Positions 46,101 through 52,441 of a DNA stretch of 64,000 nt are shown one piece after another. Numbering within the stretch: position 1 is the first letter of the stretch; each line of letters begins with the position of its first letter. The translations under genes were made by a program, and so were the position numbers. The DNA lies in NCBI GenBank assembly GCA_016715985.1, contig JADJXD010000001.1, forward strand, positions 3,782,001-3,846,000, read 5' to 3'. The notes beneath the pieces were generated by a model. That model did no database searches. It was not told the origin of the DNA and saw only the letters and a program-made list of their open reading frames with translations. Source of the stretch: Saprospiraceae bacterium (lineage in GTDB: Bacteria; Bacteroidota; Bacteroidia; Chitinophagales; Saprospiraceae).

Positions 46101-48531
46101 GAAAGGGCATACTACTTCTACAGCTAATGATGCTTTTATGGCTGTGAATGGCAGGACTTCCATAGGAGTATTTTTTAAGAGATCCGTAATACTGCAGGCA
46201 AATACTCAGTATGATTATGGTGCCTGGGCAGCAAATGCAATTCGACAAGGGTCAGGTAGGCCTACGATAGGAATTCGAATAAGAAACGCATCAAATGCTA
46301 TAATAGGCAGTATTCATAGTGGTACGTCACTCCATAACGTTGGAATCACTTGGGTTGAACAAAAGGGTACTTTTAATACCGGAGCCGAAACACAGTTTTC
46401 TATTGAATTTTACAATATAAGTACCATCGCCGGGGGAAATGATTTCTGCATTGATGACATATTTATCCGTCGATCTGTATCTCAAAACTGCGATATTGAT
46501 GGTGATGGTTTTGTGAATAGTATGGATTTAGATGCTGATGGCGACGGCTGTTTTGATGTGATAGAAGCAGGATACAGCGATCCTGATAATGATGGGATTC
46601 TAGGTACCTCACCTGTTATGGTATCTGCAAATGGATTAGTATTAGGACATGGTGGATACACGGGTCCTTCTAATGCTTCACAAGATCCAAATTTCAATGC
46701 ATGTTGTACAGTGGTAATTGCACCTGGTTTCTCAAACTGCCCGACAACACCAGTTATTGTTGGTACTTCAGGTATGAGTTGCGATGCTGTTGTAAACTAT
46801 GTGGTAACTCCTTTTGGCACTCCGGCTCCGGTTTTAAGTTACAGCTTTAATGGGGCAACATTTGGAGAAGGAATGGGTACCGGTAGTGGGTCAACATTCG
46901 AATTAGGAACTACTAATGTAACTGTAAATGCCGGAATATGCACCACAGCTTCCGCATCTTGTACTTTTACTGTCACTGTAATTGATGATGTGTCTCCAAC
47001 CTTAACTTGCCCTCCTGATATGACAGTAAATCTCCCTCCTGGAGGAAGTAGTGATGCTATATTGGTTGCGGAACGAGGTGCAGGAGCTTTGAGTAGAATC
47101 AACCTTACTTCAAACACTCGTTCTGTAATAGCGAGTATAGGTCAGGCAGATGGCATTGTGATTGAAAACAGTACCAATGTATTGGTTTCCAGATTTTCTA
47201 ACTCAGGTACTACGATATTCCGTGTGAACAGAACAACAGGAGCTCAAACCCCGGTTGCATCTTTGGGAGGTAATTGCCAGGGGATGAGTCTGGATGGTTT
47301 AGGCAATGTTTACGTTGTCAATGAATCATTGGGGAGAATCCAAAAGATTAACTTATCGACCGGTATAGTAACAAACGTAGTAACCGGTTTAAACAGACCT
47401 AACGATGTTATATTTGAAAATTCAAATACGCTGCTTATTTCTTTGTACAATCTCGGAAGGATTATTCGATACAATTTGACAACAAATACATCCACAATTC
47501 TTTCTTTAGGGCATGCAAGGCCTACTGATATTTTTAACGAAGGGAATGGTAATATTTTAGTAGCTGAAAATGGAGGTGCTCTATCACGCGTTAATCTTTA
47601 TACTGGTGTCCGTACAGTCCTGGCGAATCTGGGAGGGTGGCCTCACGGAATTTGTAAAGATGAAACCGGTAATATTTATGTTTCGTTGTACGCCAGCCAT
47701 CAAATAAAAAAAGTATCTCCTGCAAACTTTGTTCTGGCCACTTACAATACAGGAAATAATCCGGTTTTTATTGATTTTGAACCGGTTATACCTGCTTGTG
47801 GGGCAAATGTTTCTTACAATGTTTTAGATGCTTCAGACAATTGTACATTAAATAGTGTGAGTTTAAATCCTCTTTCAGGTTCCTTATTCAATGTTGGAAC
47901 TTCTATAGTAAATGTTATGGCTGAAGATGCTGCCGGAAATGAAAATACATGCTCATTTAACGTGACAGTACGAGAAACCCAGCCACCTGCATTTACACTT
48001 TGCCCCAATAATATTACAGTGACAGCTACGTCAGGTTGTACTACAGATGTAATTTACGATTCTCCTACAGCTGCGGGTATTTGTACTGTTCCTTCTGTAA
48101 GTCTTTTAGCTGGTCTGCCAAGTGGAAGCACATTCCCCCAAGGAATCACTTTAGTCCAATGGCATGCGACAGATATTTCAGGAAATACAGCTACATGTAC
48201 TTTTACTGTAACTGTAAATTGTGCATCCTTCAATTCTGAAGATACATTAGAAGCCAGATCTGAAAATCAGCCTTCTTTTATTGAACTGGAGTTATCACCT
48301 AATCCGGCGAGAAGTCAGGTTATGATTCTTCCAAAGTCACTTGGCTCAAATAAAGATGGTAGCGGTATGTTGAAAATTTTCGATACACATGGGCGTCTCG
48401 TCTGGCAACAACCGGCTTTGCTGGATGCTGCAAAGTATCTGGATATTTCTAACTGGCCTAAAGGTGTATATCATGTGCGTTTTGAAACCAATACAGGATC
48501 GTTAAACAAACCATTGATAATTGTAGAATAA
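34123..48531 (+). CDS. Giant T9SS-secreted SprB-like adhesin
   Basis: A 4802-residue secreted surface protein. Order: signal peptide (~1-27); NTNDSGAGSLRQAI opening (~32); right-handed beta-helix to ~1170 with five 159-161-residue repeats; a choice-of-anchor-D-like domain (~1210-1320); SprB-type repeats (HETCANANDGSLTV); Ig-like units each with an inserted LTD-like domain; HYR domains (ITCPANITV...DNC); two copies of an HYR/Ig-LamG cassette; a third LamG; thrombospondin-3-like Ca-binding runs (DLDDDNDGILD, DIDGDGF); an NHL/SMP-30-like propeller inside an HYR domain; and a type A T9SS sorting domain (~4720-4802, LSPNPARSQV...GVYHVRFET). Such proteins act as gliding or attachment adhesins. Two downstream genes are closely spaced, and the promoter carries LytTR-like sites. 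Confidence 0.92.
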   Translation: MRMKSYFPYIIIIVFCIFSISEVWSATYTVSNTNDSGAGSLRQAILDANANPGDDIINFSVSGTLTLATSLPTVTGGLTIDGTTAPGYSAGNPAFNISFSINNAPTLVATGVTNLSISGLIFSSNAVITSQNFRNIELTNCFAVLIQNCVFQSKSTAVSVTNGGGVQILNNNFMNNGNFTYYTLNISNVTTHSGVRLNLSDNIFNGGGNGISLQNMDGLTIATTGTPEVLIPNTDGKKTLIGVVLNLNNIDNSTITGFDLSRESGTGGTGLSTSGCDNLMVSNNTIDGRAIGISVSNSIISTITANTLTNNTSHGITVSGGQNCTITNNVMTNTGTVTGVDHYSLTINNVATDGTKRLEVVGNTFNGGGNGIQLLNMDALTIATAGPAEVIIPDNDGKKTMIRTVLNLQNIDNITINAFDLGRSTGTGGTGLFTQNCDNLMVSNNTTDGRAVGINVSNSIISTITANTLTNNSSFGITVSDGQNCTITNNFMTNTGTVTGVDHYSLTINNVATDGTKRLEVVGNTFNGGGNGIQLLNMNALTIATTGPAEVIIPDIDGKKTLTRTVLNLQNIDNTTINAFDLGRSTGTGGTGLFTNNCDNLMVSNNTTDGRAAGINVNNSIISTITANTLTNNSSHGITVSGGQNCTITNNVMTNTGTISTNHSLRISAVTTDGIRRLEVSGNTFNGGGNGIDLSNMDALTIATTGIPEVLIPDTDGKKTMTNTVLTLFNIDNTTINAFDLGRSTGTGGTGLFTNNCDNLMVSNNTTNGRAIGINISNSIISIITANTLTNNSSHGITVSGGQNCTITNNAMTNTGTISFNHSFRIDGVTTDGIRRLEVSGNTFDGGGNAIELRNMDALSIATTGTPEVLIPDTDGKKTMTNTVLTLFNIDNTTIEDFDLSRESGTGGTGLLLNASDNITLTDLIINNRSLAIQIESSNDVSVDNLQAVTGGRAILSTNSNGTEIINSSFSNFTPVSNQGVVHLNNVGISANTGNRLNMVSNNFGSNSNTGIYISNSDGLIISDGSVANTHITLADQDSVWRTLIPIHLNNSHNTSISKINIKQNGNTRIGSGIFIQDSDNSTVSNVTASGRNNGINFNESSGGTVSNSLFQENNNGIFANGVILDPSALTVSNSNFICNTIGINGNNNATIDAANNFWGAADGSATDTGSGDTYFESTTLNNVGFVNNTTTFLTTEDAASPVGGQRIFNELNAQLTNGQTITSVADSTDYGTANIGSTLTRQFRIANNGLDTMFITGITSSHAQFTLANIPAYVLCMDTLAFDVIYTPTTETTSTSTITITQTNCYNTEFEFNVAGLGFQPCDMIINSVVVGNESCADANNGTLTVTATCGLSCNTSPGDIRYSIDGTNFLDNGGLFTGLSDGTYTVTVRDVNDIACTATSAGHMVSAGTGPCCDIAITSVTPIHETCANANDGSLTVLATCTSCINGNADIRYSLDNVDFSNTSGVFTSLADGSYTVYVRDVNETSCTISNGPYSINSGNPVVVPTFTAVDPICSGETLSGLPTTSNNGISGSWSPALDNTMTTTYTFTPDGGQCAATAELTITVYPVVTPSISPVSSEVCGDSAPLALVGTPSGGVFSGTGVVVTPVSCGGGDVWVNEIRYGDGQNDDFFEIAGPAGTYLGDYRFIIYEGSGAVSNSLFPANPVWTLDDEGSGYGALAFQGFFDLPNTSGGVAIVRNSDNSLVQFVSYGGMITGATNPYTAQPLGGDSEDIGVGATAGQSVQLTGTGSSYASFSWVGNATPSVHNLNTGQTVSGGGGGNANCDTYSFDPSVAGVGMQTLTYTYTNGNGCVGTAQVNVSVNPVAVPTFTAVDPICSGETLIGLPTTSNNGISGSWSPALDNTMTTTYTFTPDGGQCAATATLTITVYPVVTPSISPVSSEVCGDSAPLALVGTPSGGVFSGTGVVVTPVSCGGGDVWVNEIRYEDGQNDDFFEIAGPAGTYLGDYRFIIYEGSGAVSNSLFPANPVWTLDDEGSGYGALAFQGFFDLPNTSGGVAIVRNSDNSLVQFVSYGGMITGATNPYTAQPLGGDSEDIGVGATAGQSVQLTGTGNSYASFSWVGNATPSVHNLNTGQTVSGGGGGNANCDTYSFDPSVAGVGMQTLTYTYTNGNGCVGTAQVSVTVENCCEISIANITPTHETCLNANDGSLTVIATCGSCTNGNADIRYSIDNVDFSNSTGIFTGLADGSYIVYIQDFNNTGCDASQAGNTINAGNDNTPPVITCPANITVNTDAGVCTASGVVLGMATVTDNCNMSIFATNDALTAYPIGITTVTWTANDGNGNAATCTQTVTVLDNQSPVITCPTSTDVELDVCDNITLTAELLGITATDNCVANPVISFPQSNYSGTGTQNVVVFASDGTNQSSCSVAVTFETNEAKLFLQAFDNPLGTYPFNTAVTITGAELLANDILINGINMQITGMTVDNPAHGSIADNSNGTYTFTPNSTYSGPVSLTYTVSSNACTPPVTASAAATFTILPVPSNVEILDGIDNNGNGIIDEGLACSPTMVAHWTFEPGNELTDLTGNFPDLTLLGATVSNGKLDVGVNQYATTGNYAGPNLTNKTLVAWVSLDQLSNGTFGGSALTIDKVNIDKFDGIVFSETQLNRWNVGSDWYRRTQSMTPGFTETAPNQMVRMVITYQAGINNQAYIKMYRDNVLIGEYIKGSMETYTTGTNTEIFFGLRHRLPGGILPGKPWMDGKIEEARIYDGCMTEADIQTLTPCDIAITSATPTDEICPDAGDGTITVVATCSTCASIEYSIDDFTNINTTGIFNGLEDGTYTVKVRTSGAITCYAVQTNVVVAVGVDNQAPVITCPTSTDVDLDVCDNITLTAELLGITATDNCVANPAISFPQSNYSGTGTQNVVVFASDGTNQSSCSVAVTFETNEAKLFLQAFDNPLGTYPFNTAVTITGAELLANDILINGINMQITGMTVDNPAHGSIADNSNGTYTFTPNSTYSGPVSLTYTVSSNACTPPVTASAAATFTILPVPSNVEILDGIDNNGNGIIDEGLACSPTMVAHWTFEPGNELTDLTGNFPDLTLLGATVSNGKLDVGVNQYATTGNYAGPNLTNKTLVAWVSLDQLSNGTFGGSALTIDKVNIDKFDGIVFSETQLNRWNVGSDWYRRTQSMTPGFTETAPNQMVRMVITYQAGINNQAYIKMYRDNVLIGEYIKGSMETYTTGTNTEIFFGLRHRLPGGILPGKPWMDGKIEEARIYDGCMTEADIQTLTPCDIAITSATPTDEICPDAGDGTITVVATCSTCASIEYSIDDFTNINTTGIFNGLEDGTYTVKVRTSGAITCYAVQTNVVVAVGVDNTPPVITCPANITVNTDAGICTASGVVLGMATVTDNCNMSIVATNDAPTTYPIGITTVTWTANDGNINTATCTQTVNVIDNQAPVITCPATITVNTNAGLCTANGVTLGTATVTDNCTMFIIPINNAPANFTIGINTVTWTADDGNGNINICTQTVTVVDIQAPVLLCAPDITVNATSGLCTGTAALSPPVMIDNCELQSPLGNALSFDGINDYTQRAPLAGLGSADFTFEVWFKANSITSFPILFAQDKSFVYSPAFRVEIGSSTQNIRFFLISPSGSVTNFTPNNTISANAWTHYAIVRTGNTFRSYINGILQTTTTASGNPTLTGNNFNFRLGARFSNTNGITNLFNGVLDEFRCWNVARNQSQIQASMNSSLTSESGLYLNYPFNQGTAGGNNVGVNTLNDLSGNNLNSTLSNFALTGNSSNWVTGNVGSAGFTNDAPSEFPLGNTTVIWTGSDASENTSTCSQVVTVVDNQAPLAICHPSLSLGLTSDATAVINASMLDNNSSDLCGPVSLSIHSGLSSFNCTHYGVHHTVILRVTDAAGNTSTCSTLVTLNVGSAQDFDLDGVPDCYDLDDDNDGILDIHECITATEVNFEGSGTFGNVTAINKRRNLESIAGLSGYFYTSSGQLNEGRYAVSSQAGNAANRLHSNSNVWPAELKGHTTSTANDAFMAVNGRTSIGVFFKRSVILQANTQYDYGAWAANAIRQGSGRPTIGIRIRNASNAIIGSIHSGTSLHNVGITWVEQKGTFNTGAETQFSIEFYNISTIAGGNDFCIDDIFIRRSVSQNCDIDGDGFVNSMDLDADGDGCFDVIEAGYSDPDNDGILGTSPVMVSANGLVLGHGGYTGPSNASQDPNFNACCTVVIAPGFSNCPTTPVIVGTSGMSCDAVVNYVVTPFGTPAPVLSYSFNGATFGEGMGTGSGSTFELGTTNVTVNAGICTTASASCTFTVTVIDDVSPTLTCPPDMTVNLPPGGSSDAILVAERGAGALSRINLTSNTRSVIASIGQADGIVIENSTNVLVSRFSNSGTTIFRVNRTTGAQTPVASLGGNCQGMSLDGLGNVYVVNESLGRIQKINLSTGIVTNVVTGLNRPNDVIFENSNTLLISLYNLGRIIRYNLTTNTSTILSLGHARPTDIFNEGNGNILVAENGGALSRVNLYTGVRTVLANLGGWPHGICKDETGNIYVSLYASHQIKKVSPANFVLATYNTGNNPVFIDFEPVIPACGANVSYNVLDASDNCTLNSVSLNPLSGSLFNVGTSIVNVMAEDAAGNENTCSFNVTVRETQPPAFTLCPNNITVTATSGCTTDVIYDSPTAAGICTVPSVSLLAGLPSGSTFPQGITLVQWHATDISGNTATCTFTVTVNCASFNSEDTLEARSENQPSFIELELSPNPARSQVMILPKSLGSNKDGSGMLKIFDTHGRLVWQQPALLDAAKYLDISNWPKGVYHVRFETNTGSLNKPLIIVE
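34738..36900 (+). repeat. Five tandem ~480-bp repeats in the adhesin beta-helix
   Basis: Units begin at the GGTGGCGGCAA (Gly-Gly-Asn) segment at 34738, 35221, 35704, 36181 and 36658, giving periods of 483, 483, 477 and 477 bp. Each encodes one 159-161-residue block (NGGGNG, ALTIATTG, GTGGTG, NLMVSNNT, TITANTLTNN, ITVSGGQNCTI). Units 2 and 3 are the most alike at DNA level. Confidence 0.85.
38626..40550 (+). repeat. Tandem 963-bp duplication in the adhesin gene
   Basis: Bases from ~38626 recur 963 bp downstream (321 codons) with only scattered mismatches, for example GAGTGG/GATTGG near the start and GTACGG/GTACGA in the middle. The unit encodes one Ig-like domain with its inserted LTD-like domain. 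Near-identity at synonymous sites indicates a recent duplication or gene conversion. Confidence 0.9.
41065..44118 (+). repeat. Tandem 1527-bp duplication in the adhesin gene
   Basis: Unit 1 (41065-42591) and unit 2 (42592-44118) are 509 codons each. I found only a handful of differences, such as GAGCTG/GATTTG after the first 40 bases and GTCATT/GCCATT. Each unit holds a HYR/Ig-like domain, an EF-hand-like LDGIDNNGNGIIDEG, a LamG domain and a SprB-type repeat. Confidence 0.92.
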
Positions 48532-48540
48532 TAATTCGAT

Positions 48541-51483
48541 ATGCTTTACCTAATTCTCTTTAAAAAGATTCAAAAGATGTATATACCATTCACACCTTTT
48601 TACCTTAAAGCTGCACTATTAATTACAGGTGTATTTTTTCTGGTTCCGGCATTTTCACAGGTTACACTTTGGGGGCTTACTTCTTCAGGTGGTCAGGGAG
48701 CGGGGAGTATAATAAGTATGGAAGAAGATGGGACAAATTTTTCATCCGTAATTTTTCCTTTTATTGAAGGTAAATCCCCCGCTGGCGACTTGTTCAAAGC
48801 AACTAATGGGAAATTCTATGGAATGACCCAGGAAGGAGGGATTAACAATTCAGGGGTTGTTTTTGAATATGATGCTGTTTCAAGTACTTATGAGGTGTTG
48901 CATCATTTTGAAACATCAAGTATTCCTAAAGGCAATCTGATAGAATCAGATGATAAATTGTATGGGATGACCTCAGGTGGGGGTGCATTTGGATATGGAG
49001 TCATCTTCGAATACAATCTCCAAACAGGTAACTTTACAACATTATACGAATTTGGCACTAATGCAGGGGATGGTAAATCCCCGGAAGGTAGTTTAATCAT
49101 GTCTGATGGTAAGCTTTATGGAATGACACCATTAGGAGGACTCAATGATTACGGAACTATATTCGAACATAATCCCGTAACAGACATACACACTGTAGTT
49201 CATTCATTCAACGACATCGAAGGAAGCTACCCGTATGGAAGTCTGTTGGCTTCAGGCCAATCATTGCTTGGATTGACTTCATCCGGTGGCACTATGCTTT
49301 CAGGAGTAATGTTTGAATACAACCTGGTGGCTGGTTCAATAGATATCCTGCATCATTTTGATAGTGGAGGAAGTCCTTTTGGTAGTCTGATCACCTACAA
49401 TGGGAAATTTTATGGTATGAGTACGACAGGTGGTGATAACTTCGAAGGATCAATCTTTGAATATGATTTATTAATGGGTACATATTCTGATATATTTTCC
49501 TTTGATAACGATGCATTTGGCAGTTTTCCTTTTGGTAGTTTAGTAGAATCTGCAGGAAAATTATATGGCATGACCAATGGGGGAGGTGGTAATTTTGCAG
49601 GTGTATTGTTTGAATACGCAATTTCGTCCAACGATTACAATATCCTACACGAATTTGACCCTGAAATTACCGGAGGAGGGGCATCTCCATTAGGTAGCCT
49701 TATTGTATCGGATGGAAAATTGTATGGACTGACCTCCAGTGGTAGTAACGCAAGTTCTGGTACCCTGTTTGAATATAATATTTCCGGAAATACTTATAAT
49801 GTAAAAATAATTTTCGAAAATGCATCTACAGGATCAGTACCTCAAGGTGACCTGATCCGTTCAGGGATGAATTGGTATGGATTAGCGATGAATGGTGGAA
49901 ATAATAATAAAGGTACCATTTTTAAATATGATCCTGATGGAGTCGGGACACTCAGTGCATTACATCATTTTTCCGGAACGGATGGCAGTATTCCTACCGG
50001 CAGTCTAATCTTGTTCAATGGAAATCTGTACGGCATGACTTCAGAAGGGGGCTTAAACAATGGTGGTGTACTATTTGAATATAATCTGACAACATTAACT
50101 TATAGTGTCATGCATAATTTTATAGCAGGTAGTTTACCAAAGGGCAGCCTCCTGGAATGGAACGGGAACTTTTTTGGAATGACATCTAACGGTGGAATAG
50201 GATTAGGAGAAATATTTATGTATAATCCTTCAAATAGTACTTTTTCTTCACTCCATGCTTTTGATGGCGCTGAAGGGAACTTTCCTAATGGTGATTTAGT
50301 CCAGCTGAATGGAGTTTTATATGGCATGACTACCACATCAAATACTCATCCCGGTGTCATATTTCGCTTCACTCCGGACGTTTTAACATTTGATGTACTG
50401 CGCTATTTTTCAGGTGGCATGAACGATGGTGCTTCTCCATACGGGTCTTTAACAAAATTTGCCGGTAATTTATATGGTATGACCAGAGATGGAGGTTCAT
50501 CAGATAAGGGTGTAATTTTCAAATACGATCTATCGGGAGCAGGTACTTATTCGCTTCTGTATGAGTTTAATAATACAAATGGTGAAAACCCGGAAGGAAA
50601 TCTTACTGTAGTTGGCAACAATCTTTACGGCATGACTAAACAAGGAGGCAGTTCCGGTGAAGGAGTAATATTTAAAGTAGACGAAGATGGATTGAATTTT
50701 CAGGTTTTGCAAACATTAAACCAAAATTTAGGGAAATCACCTTTTGGATCTTTGATATCATCAGGTTGTGTCAATTCAGTTATTTCTACAGTCAGTTCTG
50801 ATGTTAATCCATTGGTATGCGCCGGAAACACCAGTATTCTTTCAGTCACTGGAACACTAAATGGGGCAAGTGAATGGAAATGGTACACTTCAAGCTGCGG
50901 TGGTACACTTATCGGCTCGGGAAATACAATTTCAGTAATGCCTGAATCATCTACTACTTATTTTGTACGAGGTGAAGGAGGCTGTGCTGAGAGTGGCGAA
51001 TGCTCATCTATTGAAATTAACATTGTTGGTCCGGTTGTTCTCAATAAGAATGATTCAGGCTCCGGATCATTGCGTGCAGCTATAAGTTGTGCAACTGATG
51101 GAGGTACTATAGTTTTTGATCCCTCTGTAGTGGGAGTAAACGATACAATTTCAATAACTTCTGCAGCTTTGGAAATCAATAAGAATATAATTATTGATCA
51201 GACTCAGTCAAGCAATGTTAATATTAAGGCTACCGGACAACATCCCGTCTTTATTATTAATGCCGGAAAATCACTGTCTTTAAATTATGTCAAACTTTTC
51301 ACAAATCCTGAAAGTCCTGATATAAATGGCAGGGCTATATTTAATAGTGGAAATCTTCAAATTTCCAACACAAATATTTATGACAAAAGTCAGAATTTAT
51401 CCGGAATTGGCAGTACTATCAGAAATGAACCAGGCAGCAACGTTAATGTATCATCATCCAATCAGATAATTATTCAAAACTAA
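48541..51483 (+). CDS. GloVer tandem-repeat secreted protein with C-terminal beta-helix module
   Basis: Exported protein of 980 residues (an ATG at 48577 may be the true start, directly before the signal peptide ending PAFSQ). Residues ~30-740 are about 13 repeats of the 'choice-of-anchor tandem repeat GloVer' type: GKLYGMTxxGG, then GVIFEYDxxT, then LHxF, then PxGSL. An Ig-like domain follows (~745-830). The final ~145 residues are the NKNDSGSGSLRAAI beta-helix module shared with the protein at 710-1978. No T9SS sorting domain is present, unlike the adhesin encoded 9 bp upstream. The next gene, a LytTR regulator, starts 5 bp downstream, so the three genes look like one operon. Confidence 0.85.
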   Translation: MLYLILFKKIQKMYIPFTPFYLKAALLITGVFFLVPAFSQVTLWGLTSSGGQGAGSIISMEEDGTNFSSVIFPFIEGKSPAGDLFKATNGKFYGMTQEGGINNSGVVFEYDAVSSTYEVLHHFETSSIPKGNLIESDDKLYGMTSGGGAFGYGVIFEYNLQTGNFTTLYEFGTNAGDGKSPEGSLIMSDGKLYGMTPLGGLNDYGTIFEHNPVTDIHTVVHSFNDIEGSYPYGSLLASGQSLLGLTSSGGTMLSGVMFEYNLVAGSIDILHHFDSGGSPFGSLITYNGKFYGMSTTGGDNFEGSIFEYDLLMGTYSDIFSFDNDAFGSFPFGSLVESAGKLYGMTNGGGGNFAGVLFEYAISSNDYNILHEFDPEITGGGASPLGSLIVSDGKLYGLTSSGSNASSGTLFEYNISGNTYNVKIIFENASTGSVPQGDLIRSGMNWYGLAMNGGNNNKGTIFKYDPDGVGTLSALHHFSGTDGSIPTGSLILFNGNLYGMTSEGGLNNGGVLFEYNLTTLTYSVMHNFIAGSLPKGSLLEWNGNFFGMTSNGGIGLGEIFMYNPSNSTFSSLHAFDGAEGNFPNGDLVQLNGVLYGMTTTSNTHPGVIFRFTPDVLTFDVLRYFSGGMNDGASPYGSLTKFAGNLYGMTRDGGSSDKGVIFKYDLSGAGTYSLLYEFNNTNGENPEGNLTVVGNNLYGMTKQGGSSGEGVIFKVDEDGLNFQVLQTLNQNLGKSPFGSLISSGCVNSVISTVSSDVNPLVCAGNTSILSVTGTLNGASEWKWYTSSCGGTLIGSGNTISVMPESSTTYFVRGEGGCAESGECSSIEINIVGPVVLNKNDSGSGSLRAAISCATDGGTIVFDPSVVGVNDTISITSAALEINKNIIIDQTQSSNVNIKATGQHPVFIINAGKSLSLNYVKLFTNPESPDINGRAIFNSGNLQISNTNIYDKSQNLSGIGSTIRNEPGSNVNVSSSNQIIIQN

Positions 51484-51488
51484 TCATC

Positions 51489-51935
51489 ATGAACTCAGTC
51501 CAGGATGGCAATTTTTCATACGGTGACTCTTTGCTGAAAATGGAAATAGAACATCTTCGGCTTGAGCTAATCAGAGTCCAATCAATATTGTCTGAATTAT
51601 CAAAGCAACCGGATAATCAGCATGTCATGATTTATGATGCAGGAGAATACCGGCGTATTTTAATAAATGAAATAATCCAGGTTCAGTCTAATAGTAATTA
51701 CTCTATTTTTAATCTGGATGATGGAAGCAAAATTTTGACTTCAAAAACGCTGAAATATTGGGAAACAACATTAAATCACCCTGATCTTGTCAGGATTCAT
51801 AACTCAAGTTTGATCAACAGAAATAAAATCAAGTTAATAGACGTGGAAAATTCAGAAATTATCCTGACAGGTAATATTACTTCCAGATATTCCAGAATGT
51901 CGAAATCTGAATTATTAAACAAATTGACCAGATAA
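51489..51935 (+). CDS. Orphan LytTR DNA-binding protein
   Basis: A 148-residue protein with no receiver domain. Residues ~12-38 form a short coiled coil (KMEIEHLRLELIRVQSILSE), probably for dimerisation. Residues ~50-148 are a LytTR domain with YRRILINEIIQVQSNSNYS, TLKYWETTL, VRIHNSSLINRNKI and SRYSRMSKSEL. It starts 5 bp after the GloVer gene, so it is very likely cotranscribed with the adhesin operon and could autoregulate it. It is a different branch from the response regulator at 31034-31759 because it lacks a phosphorylation site. Confidence 0.88.
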   Translation: MNSVQDGNFSYGDSLLKMEIEHLRLELIRVQSILSELSKQPDNQHVMIYDAGEYRRILINEIIQVQSNSNYSIFNLDDGSKILTSKTLKYWETTLNHPDLVRIHNSSLINRNKIKLIDVENSEIILTGNITSRYSRMSKSELLNKLTR

Positions 51936-51981
51936 GCTAAAATTATATTGGCATCGTATGAACCTACTTAATTTTGTAGTT

Positions 51982-52055
51982 CCCCCTGCTGGCGCAAGTT
52001 TGCAACTTGTGCCTATACTTCTCAGCCAGACTTACACCGATAGCCCCCTGCTGGC
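51982..52055. repeat. REP-like palindromic element at a pseudogene breakpoint
   Basis: CCCCCTGCTGGC occurs at 51982-51993 and 52044-52055. Between them, GCTGGCGCAAGTTTGCAACT then TGTGCC (51988-52013) contains the palindrome CAAGTT-TGC-AACTTG. A second copy with two mismatches lies at 58724-58748. The end of this element coincides with the break of the minus-strand pseudogene at 52058. Confidence 0.65.
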
Positions 52056-52057
52056 AC

Positions 52058-52312
52058 ATGTTTCAGATATTGCTCACAGGCTTTTTGATCTACAAAATAA
52101 TGACCACTTTTGTCTGATCCCACTAATCTGAATCCGCTGGATTTTTTATAATTGGCTTTGTGCCATTTCAGAAATCCTCTAATACTTTTTACAGCATTTA
52201 AGGAATCTTTGTTCTCAATAATGTGATGAGGCCTTTCTGCCACATCTAAACACGGGATGATGTTAGCAAATGACTTAATTCCAATTAGCAGAAGACCAGG
52301 AATGGATTAATT
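52058..52312 (-). pseudogene. Broken copy of the small exported protein at 56770-57360
   Basis: The minus strand encodes DSLNAVKSIRGFLKWHKANY, KKSSGFRLVGSD and FVDQKACEQYLKH, almost the same as residues ~35-92 of the protein at 56770-57360. Upstream DNA still aligns with that gene's signal-peptide region (IPGLLLIGIKS against IPVFILIGFMS), but the ATG is lost. Downstream homology stops abruptly at 52058, where a REP-like element begins, removing more than half of the gene. This is a decayed third member of that family, not a functional gene. Confidence 0.8.
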
Positions 52313-52441
52313 GCAAAAATGGACCTGAATGGGAAACCAACTGTGCTTTGTTTCAGTATGTTAATTATGTCTTCTAGTTTTTTATTTGGGTTTATATTTA
52401 CATTTCAAATAAAAGAATATTTTTGCCTATGGAAAAACAGC

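Noticed and set aside
34137..47495. Many antisense open frames of 60-160 codons inside the giant adhesin gene
   Set aside because: They arise from the Thr/Asn/Gly-rich repetitive codons of the sense strand and recur with the DNA repeats (same frames 963 or 1527 bp apart).
52319..52441. Longer N-terminus of the TPR/HTH protein
   Set aside because: The extension contains a second hydrophobic stretch ahead of a proper signal peptide that starts at 52442. The ATG at 52442 gives the expected exported TPR layout.
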